From NCBI GenBank assembly GCA_902552035.1, contig CACDFC010000002.1, forward strand, positions 1 through 64,000: 64,000 bases of DNA, in the 5' to 3' direction. Origin of the DNA: an uncultured Pelagibacteraceae bacterium (GTDB lineage: Bacteria; Pseudomonadota; Alphaproteobacteria; Pelagibacterales; Pelagibacteraceae). How positions within the stretch are numbered: position 1 is the stretch's first letter; every line of letters begins with the position of its first letter. The notes beneath the pieces are model-generated. The model was not told the origin of the DNA. It saw only the letters and a program-made list of their open reading frames with translations, and did not search any database. Positions 40,712 to 50,995 of this stretch are shown one piece after another. The translations under genes were made by a program, and so were the position numbers.

Positions 40712-43055
40712 TATATTTATAAAATTTACCATAATTTTTTTATTTGGGTTATTTTTTTTAACAAGTGTTTTTTCAGAGGAAATTAAAATTGATAGTAGTG
40801 AACTAAATATTATTGAAGGTGGAAAAATTCTTGAAGGTAAAAATGGTTTTAAATCATATTCAGATACTGGATTAAAAGTAGCAGGTGATGAATTTCGATA
40901 TAATAAAATCAAAAATACTTTAGAAGCAGAAGGAAATGTTATCATAAATGATATAAAACAAAATTTAGTTATAAAAAATAATAGAATTAAATATTTTAAA
41001 AATGAAGATAAAGTTTTTTTACAAGATGTAACATATATTACAATTAATAATGAATACTCTATAACTAGTTATGATGTAATTTATGATAAAAAAAATAACT
41101 TAATCTTTTCAAATCAAAAGACTGAATTAATAGATTTAAATCAAAATAAAATTTATTTAAACAAATTTAACTTTAATACAAATGAAAAAATTTTTTCTGG
41201 GAATGAAGTAAAACTTGTAGACAAAGAAAATAGTGAATATTTATTTAGTGAATTTAAGTTAAATATTACAAAAAAAGAATTTGTTGGAAAAGACTTGTCT
41301 TATGAAATGAAAAATTTAAATTCGGAAAAACCTAGATTAAAAGGATTAAGTATTGTATCTAATAATAATATATCTAAAATATACAAAGGTACTTATACTA
41401 CGTGCGCAAAAAGAAAAGGCTGTTCCCCATGGATAATACAAGCAGAAGAAATTACCCACAATAAAGAAAGCAGGTTAATAGATTATAAAAATGCGTGGTT
41501 AAAAATTTACGATGTACCAATAATGTATTTTCCTAAATTTTTTCACCCAGATCCAACAGTAAAAAGACAGTCAGGATTTTTAGCACCATCATTTTCCGAC
41601 TCTAGCTCATCAGGTTTTAGTGTTACCATTCCTTATTTTTACGCAATATCAATTGACAAGGATTTAACTTTTAAGCCAAGAATATTTGACACTAATAGTG
41701 CAATAATACAAAACGAATACCGAAAAGCAGGAAAAAATTCATCTTTAACTGGTGATTTTAGTACTTTCTTAGACGAAAAAGGAAGCAAGTCACATTTTTT
41801 TGTAAACACAATATTTGAAGATATTTCAGATTATTTTGATGAAAGTAGTTTAACTGTAAGAGTAGAAAACACAACAAACGATACTTACTTAAGTAAATAC
41901 AATATATCTTCTCCTATAATTAATGATAGAAATCTACTTACTTCATTAATTGACTATAAAGGTTCTAATGAAGATTTAAATGTAAATATATACTCCAAAG
42001 TTTATGAAAATTTAAATGAAAAAAGATCCGATAGGTATGAATTTATTTTACCGTATGTGTCAGTAGAAAAAAAATTCAAAGATATAAATTTTAAAACAAT
42101 TTCATACTATAAAAAAAATAATACTAACCAAGATATAATTTTAAATAAAAATGATTTACTCTATTCTGCTCCTGAAAAGATATTTAAGCTTGGAACAAAG
42201 CAAGATTGGTATGTTAATTTGATTAATTTAAACAAGGAAACAAATAAAACTTCAGATATAAAAAATTCTAGGGCACAAGGTTTTGGTGCATTTATTTATA
42301 ATTTAAGCTATCCATTAAAAAAAAATGGTGAGAAGTATTTAAATTTTTTAAGTCCAAAAATATCACTAAGATATAGTCCTAACAAAACAAAAAATTTACT
42401 TAACGAAGACAGAAGACTAGATTTAAACAACATATTTTCTTTAAATAGACTGTCATTATTTGATACTATTGAAACCGGTGAGTCTGCTTCTTTAGGTGTT
42501 AACTATGAACTTTCAGATAAACTAAATAATGATATATTTTTAAAGACTGGTTTGGCTCAAGTATTTAGGATGGAGCAAAATAAAGACTTACCATTAAACA
42601 GTACTATAGGGAATAAATCGTCAAATATTTTTGGGAATTTAAATTTAAAATATAAAAACTTTGTCGATTTTAAATCTAATTTTTCTTTTGACGAAGATTT
42701 GAGAGATTCTAACTATAACTACTATGATTTAAAATTTAACGTAAATAATTTTATTACAGAATTTATTTACTTAGATAATGACATAAGTATCAGCGAACAA
42801 GGTTACTTTGATAGTTCAATACAATATAATTTTAACAAAAATAATAGTTTAAGTTATTCAAGGAGAGAAAACACTAAAACTAACCTTATAGAGTATAATA
42901 ATATAATATACGAATATAAACTTGATTGTTTAACAGCAGGCATAGAATACAAAAAAAAATATTATGATAATCAAGATATTAAACCAGAAGACGAAATATA
43001 TTTTAGTTTGAGTATTAGTTCTTTTGGGAAATTTTCCGGACCAAATGTTAAATGA
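40701..43055 (+). CDS. lptD: LPS-assembly protein LptD
   Basis: 784-aa; signal peptide, OstA-like domain, GTYTTCAKRKGCSPWIIQAEEITHNKE, FFHPDPTVKRQSGFLAP. Confidence 0.94.
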   Translation: MKNNIFIKFTIIFLFGLFFLTSVFSEEIKIDSSELNIIEGGKILEGKNGFKSYSDTGLKVAGDEFRYNKIKNTLEAEGNVIINDIKQNLVIKNNRIKYFKNEDKVFLQDVTYITINNEYSITSYDVIYDKKNNLIFSNQKTELIDLNQNKIYLNKFNFNTNEKIFSGNEVKLVDKENSEYLFSEFKLNITKKEFVGKDLSYEMKNLNSEKPRLKGLSIVSNNNISKIYKGTYTTCAKRKGCSPWIIQAEEITHNKESRLIDYKNAWLKIYDVPIMYFPKFFHPDPTVKRQSGFLAPSFSDSSSSGFSVTIPYFYAISIDKDLTFKPRIFDTNSAIIQNEYRKAGKNSSLTGDFSTFLDEKGSKSHFFVNTIFEDISDYFDESSLTVRVENTTNDTYLSKYNISSPIINDRNLLTSLIDYKGSNEDLNVNIYSKVYENLNEKRSDRYEFILPYVSVEKKFKDINFKTISYYKKNNTNQDIILNKNDLLYSAPEKIFKLGTKQDWYVNLINLNKETNKTSDIKNSRAQGFGAFIYNLSYPLKKNGEKYLNFLSPKISLRYSPNKTKNLLNEDRRLDLNNIFSLNRLSLFDTIETGESASLGVNYELSDKLNNDIFLKTGLAQVFRMEQNKDLPLNSTIGNKSSNIFGNLNLKYKNFVDFKSNFSFDEDLRDSNYNYYDLKFNVNNFITEFIYLDNDISISEQGYFDSSIQYNFNKNNSLSYSRRENTKTNLIEYNNIIYEYKLDCLTAGIEYKKKYYDNQDIKPEDEIYFSLSISSFGKFSGPNVK

Positions 43056-43969
43056 TTAAAAAAAAAACTTTTTACTTGATAGTTTTAATTTTTTTTTTAA
43101 ATTTAAACGCAGAAAGTAAGATAACAATTATTAAAAAAGTAAATAACCAAATAATAACAAATTTAGATATTGATGTTGAGGAAAAATACTTACAAACATT
43201 AAATCCAAAGATAGCAAATTTAGACCCCAAGGAGTTTAGAAAAATCGCATTAGACTCTTTGATAAATGAGAAAATTAAAGAAATAGAATTACAGAGATTC
43301 TTTATAATTGATCATAAAGAACTACCTAAGGATGTTTTTATTTCATTCATCAAAAAATTTAATATAGATACTGAGGAAGAATTTGAAAAATTTTTAAAAT
43401 TACAAAATCTTGAATTAGATGCGGTAAAAAAGAAAATTTATATGGAATTTTTATGGAATAGCCTAATTTACAATAAATATTCAAAAGGAATTAAAATCGA
43501 TGAAAATAAAATTAGAAAAAAAGTTATAGAAATATCAAAAAAGGAAAAAGAAAAAAAATTTCTTTTATACGAGCTAGTTTACAATATTGATGATATAAAT
43601 AATTTACAAAATAAAACATCTGAAATAGAAAAAAGTATTAAAGATATTGGATTTGAAAGTGCTGTAGGCATTTATAGTATCTCAGATACAGCCAAACTTG
43701 GCGGAAAAATTGGATGGGTGAACGAAGGACAAGTTTCCAATACTATATATAATAAACTAGCAGGTCTCAAAAAAGGAGAGATCACAGATCCTATAAAAAC
43801 GATAAATGGGTACATGTTGCTAATGGCGAAAGACATTCAATATTCAGATAAACAAATTGATGTAGAAAAAGAGGTAAAAAATTTAATTAATTATGAAACT
43901 AATGAAAAACTTAAAAATTTTTCATTGTTACATTTTAATAAAGTAAAAATTAATCAACAAATTAATTAA
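43052..43969 (+). CDS. surA: SurA-like periplasmic chaperone/peptidyl-prolyl isomerase
   Basis: 305-aa; signal peptide, NNQIITNLDID, parvulin-like GGKIGWVNEGQV. Confidence 0.87.
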   Translation: MIKKKTFYLIVLIFFLNLNAESKITIIKKVNNQIITNLDIDVEEKYLQTLNPKIANLDPKEFRKIALDSLINEKIKEIELQRFFIIDHKELPKDVFISFIKKFNIDTEEEFEKFLKLQNLELDAVKKKIYMEFLWNSLIYNKYSKGIKIDENKIRKKVIEISKKEKEKKFLLYELVYNIDDINNLQNKTSEIEKSIKDIGFESAVGIYSISDTAKLGGKIGWVNEGQVSNTIYNKLAGLKKGEITDPIKTINGYMLLMAKDIQYSDKQIDVEKEVKNLINYETNEKLKNFSLLHFNKVKINQQIN

Positions 43970-43971
43970 TC

Positions 43972-44946
43972 ATGAAAAACAAACCGTTATTAATTATCGC
44001 AGGTGAACCAAACAGCATATTTTTAGAAATTTTTTTTAAATGTTGCAATAAAATAAATACAAAAAAACCAATTTTATTAATTGTATCTAAAAATTTACTA
44101 TTAAATCAAATGAAAAAGTTAAACTATAATTTTAAATTTAATTTTTTAAAAAAAGATAATTTTAATATCAGTCAAATTAACAATAATAAAATAAATATAA
44201 TAGATGTTGATTTTTCTTTTAAAAAGCCATTTGATAAAATTTCAAAAAAATCAAAAAAATATATTAATGAGTGCTTTGACGTTGGATTTAAGATTATAAA
44301 AGAATTAAATCTCAAGTTTTTAATTAATGGACCAGTATCAAAAAAACATTTTCTAGAAAAAAAATTTCAAGGTGTTACTGAATATCTTGCAAAAAAAACT
44401 AATAAAAGTGGTGAGGAAACAATGTTAATATATAATAAAAAATTGTCGGTATGTCCAATTACGACACATGATGCATTAAGAAATATTTTCAAAAAAATAA
44501 CTAAAAAAAAAATAACAAAAAAAGTTTTAAACATTAATAAATTCTATAAAGAAATTTTACAAAAAAAGGCATCTTTTGCTGTAACAGGGATAAATCCACA
44601 TTGCGAAACTAAAGAAAAATTTAATGAAGAAGAAAAAATAATAATACCTGCAATAAAATTTTTAAAAAGAGCAGGAGTTAAAATTGAGGGTCCATTTCCA
44701 GCTGATACTATTTTTTTGAGACAAAATTTAAAAAAATTTGATGTTATTGTTGGAATGTACCATGACCAAGTTTTAACACCCATTAAAACAATTTATGGTT
44801 TTGATGCAATAAATATAACTTTAGGTTTGCCTTTTATAAGAATATCTCCCGATCATGGACCAAACGAAAAGATGTTAGGTAAAAATATTTCTAATCCACT
44901 AAGTTTAATCCAAACTTTAAATTTTGTAAAGAAATTTGACAATTAA
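43972..44946 (+). CDS. pdxA: 4-hydroxythreonine-4-phosphate dehydrogenase
   Basis: 324-aa; GVTEYLAKKT, GINPHCETKEKF, GMYHDQVLTPIKTIYGFDAINITLGLPFIRISPDHG. Confidence 0.95.
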   Translation: MKNKPLLIIAGEPNSIFLEIFFKCCNKINTKKPILLIVSKNLLLNQMKKLNYNFKFNFLKKDNFNISQINNNKINIIDVDFSFKKPFDKISKKSKKYINECFDVGFKIIKELNLKFLINGPVSKKHFLEKKFQGVTEYLAKKTNKSGEETMLIYNKKLSVCPITTHDALRNIFKKITKKKITKKVLNINKFYKEILQKKASFAVTGINPHCETKEKFNEEEKIIIPAIKFLKRAGVKIEGPFPADTIFLRQNLKKFDVIVGMYHDQVLTPIKTIYGFDAINITLGLPFIRISPDHGPNEKMLGKNISNPLSLIQTLNFVKKFDN

Positions 44947-45718
44947 ATATAAGAAAAAACTTGGACAAAATTTTTTAGTAGATAAAAATATTCTTAAAAA
45001 AATTATAAATTTTTCTTTAATAAAAAATCATGATTTTATTTTGGAAATAGGCCCAGGATCTGGAAATCTTACAAATGAAATACTAAACAAAAATCCAAAA
45101 AAAATGAAGGTAATTGAAAAAGATGAAAATCTAATTCCACTACTTCTAAAAAAATTTGAAAAAAAAATAGATATATTAAATTGTGATATTTTAAAAATTG
45201 ATGAAAAAAAATTATTCGAAAATAAGTGTAAAGTATTTGGGAATCTGCCATATAATATTTCAACTAAGATCATATCAAAATGGATATTAAATCTAGACAA
45301 TGAACCTTGGTTTGAAGAAATGTACCTTATGTTTCAAAAAGAAGTTGCAGAAAGAATAGTTTCAAAAAAAAACAAAAAAAGTTATGGAAGACTCTCAATT
45401 TTAGCCCAATGGAGATTGGACTGTGAAATATTATTTAATATCAAGCCTTCTTGTTTTTATCCTGTTCCAAAAGTTGAAAGCACTTTAGTTAAGTTCACAC
45501 CAAAAAAAAATTTTATTAAAATTAAAAATATTAAAAATTTGGAAAAAATTACTTCACTTTTTTTTAATCAAAGAAGAAAAAAAATTAAAAACGTTATTAA
45601 ATCTTTAATAAGTGAAAATAATATTACAGACAAGATCAGTGTTGACTTAAATCTTAGGCCTCAGAACCTTTCTCCAGATTTTTACTATAACATGGTTAAG
45701 ATTATTGAGTCTAATTAA
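44936..45718 (+). CDS. rsmA: 16S rRNA dimethyladenosine transferase
   Basis: 260-aa from a TTG start inside the end of pdxA; KKLGQNFLVDKNILKKI, EIGPGSGNLT, GNLPYNIST. Confidence 0.95.
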   Translation: MTIKYKKKLGQNFLVDKNILKKIINFSLIKNHDFILEIGPGSGNLTNEILNKNPKKMKVIEKDENLIPLLLKKFEKKIDILNCDILKIDEKKLFENKCKVFGNLPYNISTKIISKWILNLDNEPWFEEMYLMFQKEVAERIVSKKNKKSYGRLSILAQWRLDCEILFNIKPSCFYPVPKVESTLVKFTPKKNFIKIKNIKNLEKITSLFFNQRRKKIKNVIKSLISENNITDKISVDLNLRPQNLSPDFYYNMVKIIESN

Positions 45719-46347
45719 CTTAATAAATGTTTTACATGTTTTCTGATTTTCTTTTTATCTTGGAGATATTTTTTTGATTTCTTTTTAAAAAATATAATTT
45801 TTTTTATTTCTTGGATGCATCTATCTAATTTGTCGTTAATAACTACATAATTATAATTTTTCCAATGCAATATATCCTTGTTAAACTGTTTCATTCTTTC
45901 TTCAGCTATTAATTTGTCTCTCATATCCCTATTTGATAGTCTTTTAAAAAGGACATCTCTACTTGGCGGAAGAACAAAGATAGTCAAAATTTTAAATTTT
46001 AGTTTTTTATTTTTTATTTTCTTTGTCCCTTGCCAGTCTATGTCAAATAATACATCTTTTCCATTTTTTAACATTTTAAAAACATAATCTTTTGAAGTTC
46101 CATAAAAATTATTGAAAACTTTTGCATACTCTAAAAATTTATTATTTAAAATTAATCTGTTAAATTCTTTTTTCTTTACAAAAAAATAGTGTTTCGAATG
46201 AATTTCTTTAGGTCTGGGTTTTCTTGTGGTGTGGGATACTGATATATGAAACCTGAATTTTCTAGAAAGTAGGTTTGTGAGGGTTGTTTTTCCTGCTCCT
46301 GATGGAGATGAAAGTATAATCATTATTCCATCTTTTTTCAAAGACAT
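45715..46347 (-). CDS. gmk: guanylate kinase
   Basis: 210-aa; ILSSPSGAGKTTLTNLL, VSHTTRKPRPKE, DIDWQGTKKI. Confidence 0.97.
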   Translation of the reverse strand: MSLKKDGIMIILSSPSGAGKTTLTNLLSRKFRFHISVSHTTRKPRPKEIHSKHYFFVKKKEFNRLILNNKFLEYAKVFNNFYGTSKDYVFKMLKNGKDVLFDIDWQGTKKIKNKKLKFKILTIFVLPPSRDVLFKRLSNRDMRDKLIAEERMKQFNKDILHWKNYNYVVINDKLDRCIQEIKKIIFFKKKSKKYLQDKKKIRKHVKHLLS

Positions 46348-46361
46348 GAAAAGTTATATTA

Positions 46362-46601
46362 TTAATTACTTTTACTTTCTATAAATTTAATAGCATCACC
46401 AACGGTTAATATTTTTTCTGCCTCGCTATCGGATATTTCTGACCCAAATTCTTCTTCAAAGGCCATTACGAGTTCAACCGTATCTAAGCTATCTGCTCCT
46501 AAGTCATCAATAAAACTAGATTCATCATTTACTTTTGTCTCCTCAATACCTAAATGATCTGCTACAATTTTCTTTACTTTGGTTGATATATCTTCTGACA
46601 T
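46362..46601 (-). CDS. acpP: acyl carrier protein
   Basis: 79-aa; [21 protein letters not shown]. Confidence 0.99.
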   Translation of the reverse strand: MSEDISTKVKKIVADHLGIEETKVNDESSFIDDLGADSLDTVELVMAFEEEFGSEISDSEAEKILTVGDAIKFIESKSN

Positions 46602-46653
46602 ATTAATTTTCCTTTAAGTTGATAGTTCGTTAATAGATAAATTACTAATTTTG

Positions 46654-47391
46654 TCAACCAAAATACATACCTCCATTAACATGAATAGTCTCCCCAGTTA
46701 TATAATTTGAAAGATCTGACATTAAAAATGATACTACATTAGCTACATCTAAAGGTTTGCCCAACCTATTTATCGGGATTTTATCTATCAATTGATTTTT
46801 AAACTTATCATCAATCTTGTCTGTCATAGCTGTATCAATAAATCCTGGAGATATACAGTTAATTAATATATTTTTTTTTGCATATTCAAGAGCTAAACTT
46901 TTTGACATTCCGATAATTCCAGATTTTGACGCTGCGTAATTTGCTTGACCTATATTCCCTGTATGGCCAACTATTGACGTTATATTTACAATTTTTCCTG
47001 ATTTATTTTTAATCATCTTTTTTATGAAGAATTTGCTTATTAGGAAATTAGAAGTTAGATTTACATCTAAAACTTTTTGCCATTCATCTAAAGACATTCT
47101 TAAAAAAATATTGTCCCTATTGACTCCTGCATTGTTAACTAAACCGTCAATCTTTCCATCAAACAAATTAGAGACTTGTTCAGCTAATTTCTCGATTTCG
47201 TTATGATTACTAATATCAAATTTTATTATTTTAATATTTTCATATTTTGATTTTATCATCTCTAATTTTTCTTGATTTGATCCGCTTGCAATTAAATTGG
47301 CTCCTGCAATATTTAATATATCAATAATGGAACCACCAATGCCACCAGTTGCACCTGTAACAAATATATTTTTATTTTTAAGATCAATCAT
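46654..47391 (-). CDS. fabG: 3-oxoacyl-ACP reductase
   Basis: 245-aa SDR; TGATGGIGGSI, NNAGVNRDN, YAASKSGIIGMSKSLALE. Confidence 0.97.
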   Translation of the reverse strand: MIDLKNKNIFVTGATGGIGGSIIDILNIAGANLIASGSNQEKLEMIKSKYENIKIIKFDISNHNEIEKLAEQVSNLFDGKIDGLVNNAGVNRDNIFLRMSLDEWQKVLDVNLTSNFLISKFFIKKMIKNKSGKIVNITSIVGHTGNIGQANYAASKSGIIGMSKSLALEYAKKNILINCISPGFIDTAMTDKIDDKFKNQLIDKIPINRLGKPLDVANVVSFLMSDLSNYITGETIHVNGGMYFG

Positions 47392-48316
47392 TAATTTTAT
47401 AATTCCTCATATCTTCTATTGAATTAAATGAATTAACATTTATATTTTTTGCAAGTCTTTTAATCATTCCAGATAATACTTTTCCAGGTCCGATTTCAAT
47501 AAAATTATTGCAATTATTATGAATTATACTATTGATTATTTCTCTCCATCTAACTCTACTTTCGATTTGTGATATAAGTAATTTTTTTAAATCACTTACA
47601 TTATCAACTTCCTTGGCATTTACATTTGATAAAATTTTAATTTGAGGCATTTTTATATCTAATTTTTTAATTTCTTCACTCATTATTTTGCTGGCTTTAT
47701 TCATTAAGGGGCAATGAAATGGTGCGCTCACTGGCAATTTAATACTTTTTATTTTATTTTCTTTAAGTATCTCCATAAATTTTTTGAGTTGATCAGTTTT
47801 TCCACTAACGACAACTTGTCCATTAGTATTATCATTTGCTATGTAGCAATTAAAATTATTTGCATTATCAAGTATAATTTTATCTAATTCTTCTATTTTC
47901 ATTCCAATTACTGCAATCATACCACCTTCTCCCACAGGAACAGAATTTTGCATTGATTTGCCCCTAATTTTTAAAATTTTTAATCCGTCGGAAAATTTCA
48001 ATGATCCTAGACAAGATAAAGCTGTATATTCACCTAAAGAATGTCCTGCTGCAAAAGTGGCTTCATTTAAATTTAGATTAAATTCTTTTATGGCAACTTG
48101 GTAAATTGAATAACCTACTAAAAATATTGCAGGTTGAGTATTTTCAGTCATATTGAGATTTTCTTTTGGACCTTCCAAAATAGTCTGCGATATTTTTATT
48201 CCAAGTATTTCGTCAGCTTGATTAAATAATTTCTTTACTAAGTCAAAATTTTGATAAAAATCCCTTGCCATGCCTACAGTTTGGGATCCTTGGCCTGGAA
48301 AAACTAAAGAAAACAT
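47384..48316 (-). CDS. fabD: malonyl CoA-ACP transacylase
   Basis: 310-aa; FPGQGSQTVGMARDF, GHSLGEYTAL. Confidence 0.97.
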   Translation of the reverse strand: MFSLVFPGQGSQTVGMARDFYQNFDLVKKLFNQADEILGIKISQTILEGPKENLNMTENTQPAIFLVGYSIYQVAIKEFNLNLNEATFAAGHSLGEYTALSCLGSLKFSDGLKILKIRGKSMQNSVPVGEGGMIAVIGMKIEELDKIILDNANNFNCYIANDNTNGQVVVSGKTDQLKKFMEILKENKIKSIKLPVSAPFHCPLMNKASKIMSEEIKKLDIKMPQIKILSNVNAKEVDNVSDLKKLLISQIESRVRWREIINSIIHNNCNNFIEIGPGKVLSGMIKRLAKNINVNSFNSIEDMRNYKIND

Positions 48317-48399
48317 AGTAGCTATTAATTTAGAATTTTTTATTATGTTGTTTTTATATAATTATAATAGTATACGGTTTCAAATTTTAAAATAAAAAT

Positions 48400-48750
48400 A
48401 TGAATTTTTACGAACATACAATCGTGGCTAGACAAGATGCTAGTAAAACACAGTTAAAACAGCTAGAGGATAAATATTCTAGTATAATAGAAAAAAATGA
48501 GGGAAAAATCCTACAAAAGCAAAATTGGGGGCTGATAAATTTAGCTTATATTATCAAAAAAAATAAAAAAGGAAACTATATTCACTATAAGTTTCAATCT
48601 AAGCCAAACGTAGTAAATGAATTGGAAAAAAATGAAAAATTAGATAAAAATATTTTAAAATATTTAACAATAAGATACAAAAAGCTCGATTTAGATACAA
48701 ATTATTTTGACAATTCAGTTAAAGAGGAAAGCAGTCAAAAGGGTAAATGA
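48400..48750 (+). CDS. rpsF: 30S ribosomal protein S6
   Basis: 116-aa; [36 protein letters not shown]. Confidence 0.97.
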   Translation: MNFYEHTIVARQDASKTQLKQLEDKYSSIIEKNEGKILQKQNWGLINLAYIIKKNKKGNYIHYKFQSKPNVVNELEKNEKLDKNILKYLTIRYKKLDLDTNYFDNSVKEESSQKGK

Positions 48751-49025
48751 TGAAAAGAAGTAAGTTCTCTGATAAAAAAAAAGGTAAACAAAGTAGCTTT
48801 AATAAATTAAGTATTTTCCAAAATAATAAATTTAAATTTAAGAAAAAATGCCCATTATCAGTAAAAGGAGCACCAAGAATTGATTATAAAAATTTAAAGC
48901 TTTTAAAAAAATACACATCTGAAAATGGAAAAATATTACCATCAAGAGTAACGAATATATCTCAAAAAAAACAGAGAGAGCTATCTCTTTCAATTAAAAG
49001 AGCTAGAAATTTAGCATTAATATAG
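48747..49025 (+). CDS. rpsR: 30S ribosomal protein S18
   Basis: 92-aa; [26 protein letters not shown]. Confidence 0.97.
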   Translation: MMKRSKFSDKKKGKQSSFNKLSIFQNNKFKFKKKCPLSVKGAPRIDYKNLKLLKKYTSENGKILPSRVTNISQKKQRELSLSIKRARNLALI

Positions 49026-49028
49026 ATT

Positions 49029-49484
49029 ATGAAAGTAGTACTATTAGAAAACTTAAGAAAAATAGGCTCTATTGGAGATATAATAGATGTAAAAAGAGGA
49101 TATGCTAGAAATTATCTTATTTCAAAAAAGAAGGCATTATTTGCCTCTAAGGAAAACGTAAAAGAAGTAGAGAGGCTTAAAAATGAACTAAATAAAAAAG
49201 ACTTAGAAAAGAAGAAATTTGCTAAGAGTATTCAAGAAAAAATAGAAAATAAAATTTATACTGTAAAAAAACTAAGTACAGAAAATAAAGAACTTTATGG
49301 TTCGGTTAAACCTACAGAAATTTCAAAAATAATTTTAAATGCAGAAAAAGTAGAAATCGCTCCGTCACAAATTCAACCTGTCAAAGAAATTAAAACATTG
49401 GGAAATTTTAGAGTAAATGTTAATCTTCACTCAGAAATAGTAACACATCTTACAATAGAAGTTATCCCAGAGGAAACAAAGTAA
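49029..49484 (+). CDS. rplI: 50S ribosomal protein L9
   Basis: 151-aa; MKVVLLENLRKIGSIGDIIDVKRGYARNYLI. Confidence 0.98.
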   Translation: MKVVLLENLRKIGSIGDIIDVKRGYARNYLISKKKALFASKENVKEVERLKNELNKKDLEKKKFAKSIQEKIENKIYTVKKLSTENKELYGSVKPTEISKIILNAEKVEIAPSQIQPVKEIKTLGNFRVNVNLHSEIVTHLTIEVIPEETK

Positions 49485-49554
49485 TTATACAATTTTTTCC
49501 CCAGATTATTTTTTTTGTTGTTAATTATCAATTAAAAATTAAGATCTGTAATAA

Positions 49555-50970
49555 ATGTCCGAACCTTTAAATATAGTAAGAAATATATCTAAAGAGTTAC
49601 CAAATAATATCGAGGCAGAACAATCGATAATAGGTTCAATCTTAATTTCAAATGAGTTGTTTGATGAAATAAATATGATTGTTGCAAGTAAGAATTTTTA
49701 CGACCCTATGCACCAAAAAATCTATGCTGCAATGGAAAAACTAATATATAGCGGAATGCTTGCAAATCCTATTACTTTGAAAAACTATTTTGATAACGAA
49801 AAAGACAGTCTTAATATTCCAGACTATCTTGTAAAAATAACAAAATTTTCGTCGGCAGCAAGGCAAACAATTGAATATTCAAAACTTGTTTATGATTTAT
49901 ATGTAAAAAGAGAATTGATAAAATTGTCTGAAAATATAATTGATACAGCTAAATTAAATGATTTAGATCAAAATGCTCAAACAATAATCCAAAACTCTGA
50001 GAAATCGTTATTCGATCTTGCTGAAAGGGGATCTTTTGGTTCATCAATTTTAAAATTTGATGAAGCAATGAAGTTAACTATTGAGATGGCGTCTAATGCA
50101 TATAAGAATGAAGAAGGAATTGTTGGTGTACCAACTGGATTATCAGATTTAGATGATAGGCTTGGTGGTCTTCATAAATCTGATCTAGTAATAATAGCAG
50201 GAAGACCTTCTATGGGTAAAACAGCATTAGCTACAAATATAGCATTTCACGCTGCAAAAAACATTCAAGAGAATGTTAAAAAATCTACTGTTGCTTTTTT
50301 CTCCTTAGAAATGTCATCTGAACAATTATCAACTAGAATACTAGCTGAACAATCAAGAATAAAATCTAATGATATTAGAAGAGGAAGAATATCAGAAGAA
50401 GAATTTGATAAGTTTATAGAAACTTCAAAAAATATAGCTGAACTTCCACTTTACATAGACGAAACTCCAGCAATTAGCGTAGCTGCTTTAAGTAATAGAG
50501 CTAGAAGAATAAAAAGACTTTATGGATTAGAGTTGGTTGTTGTTGACTATATTCAATTAATGAGAGCATCAAATTTTAAGGAAGGAAGAGTTCAAGAAAT
50601 TTCTGAAATTACCCAAGGTCTAAAGGCGTTAGCAAAAGAATTGGCTGTTCCAGTTGTTGCGCTTTCTCAATTATCTAGAGCTGTTGAACAAAGAGACGAT
50701 AAAAAGCCATTACTATCTGATTTAAGAGAGTCCGGATCAATTGAACAGGATGCTGACGTAGTTATGTTTGTATATAGAGAATCATACTATCTGAGAGCAA
50801 AAGAGCCAAGACCAGCAACAGTTGAACATGCTGAATGGCAAGCTAAAATGAATGAAGTATCCCATTTAGCAGAACTAATTATAGGTAAGCAAAGACACGG
50901 GCCTACGGGAAATATTACCTTAGAATTTGAAGAAATGTTTACCAAATTTAAAGATATTCAAAACAACTAA
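49555..50970 (+). CDS. dnaB: replicative DNA helicase
   Basis: 471-aa; NIEAEQSIIGSIL, IIAGRPSMGKTALA, LSDLRESGSIEQDADVV. Confidence 0.98.
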   Translation: MSEPLNIVRNISKELPNNIEAEQSIIGSILISNELFDEINMIVASKNFYDPMHQKIYAAMEKLIYSGMLANPITLKNYFDNEKDSLNIPDYLVKITKFSSAARQTIEYSKLVYDLYVKRELIKLSENIIDTAKLNDLDQNAQTIIQNSEKSLFDLAERGSFGSSILKFDEAMKLTIEMASNAYKNEEGIVGVPTGLSDLDDRLGGLHKSDLVIIAGRPSMGKTALATNIAFHAAKNIQENVKKSTVAFFSLEMSSEQLSTRILAEQSRIKSNDIRRGRISEEEFDKFIETSKNIAELPLYIDETPAISVAALSNRARRIKRLYGLELVVVDYIQLMRASNFKEGRVQEISEITQGLKALAKELAVPVVALSQLSRAVEQRDDKKPLLSDLRESGSIEQDADVVMFVYRESYYLRAKEPRPATVEHAEWQAKMNEVSHLAELIIGKQRHGPTGNITLEFEEMFTKFKDIQNN

Positions 50971-50995
50971 TTTAATTTATATATTTACCTATTCA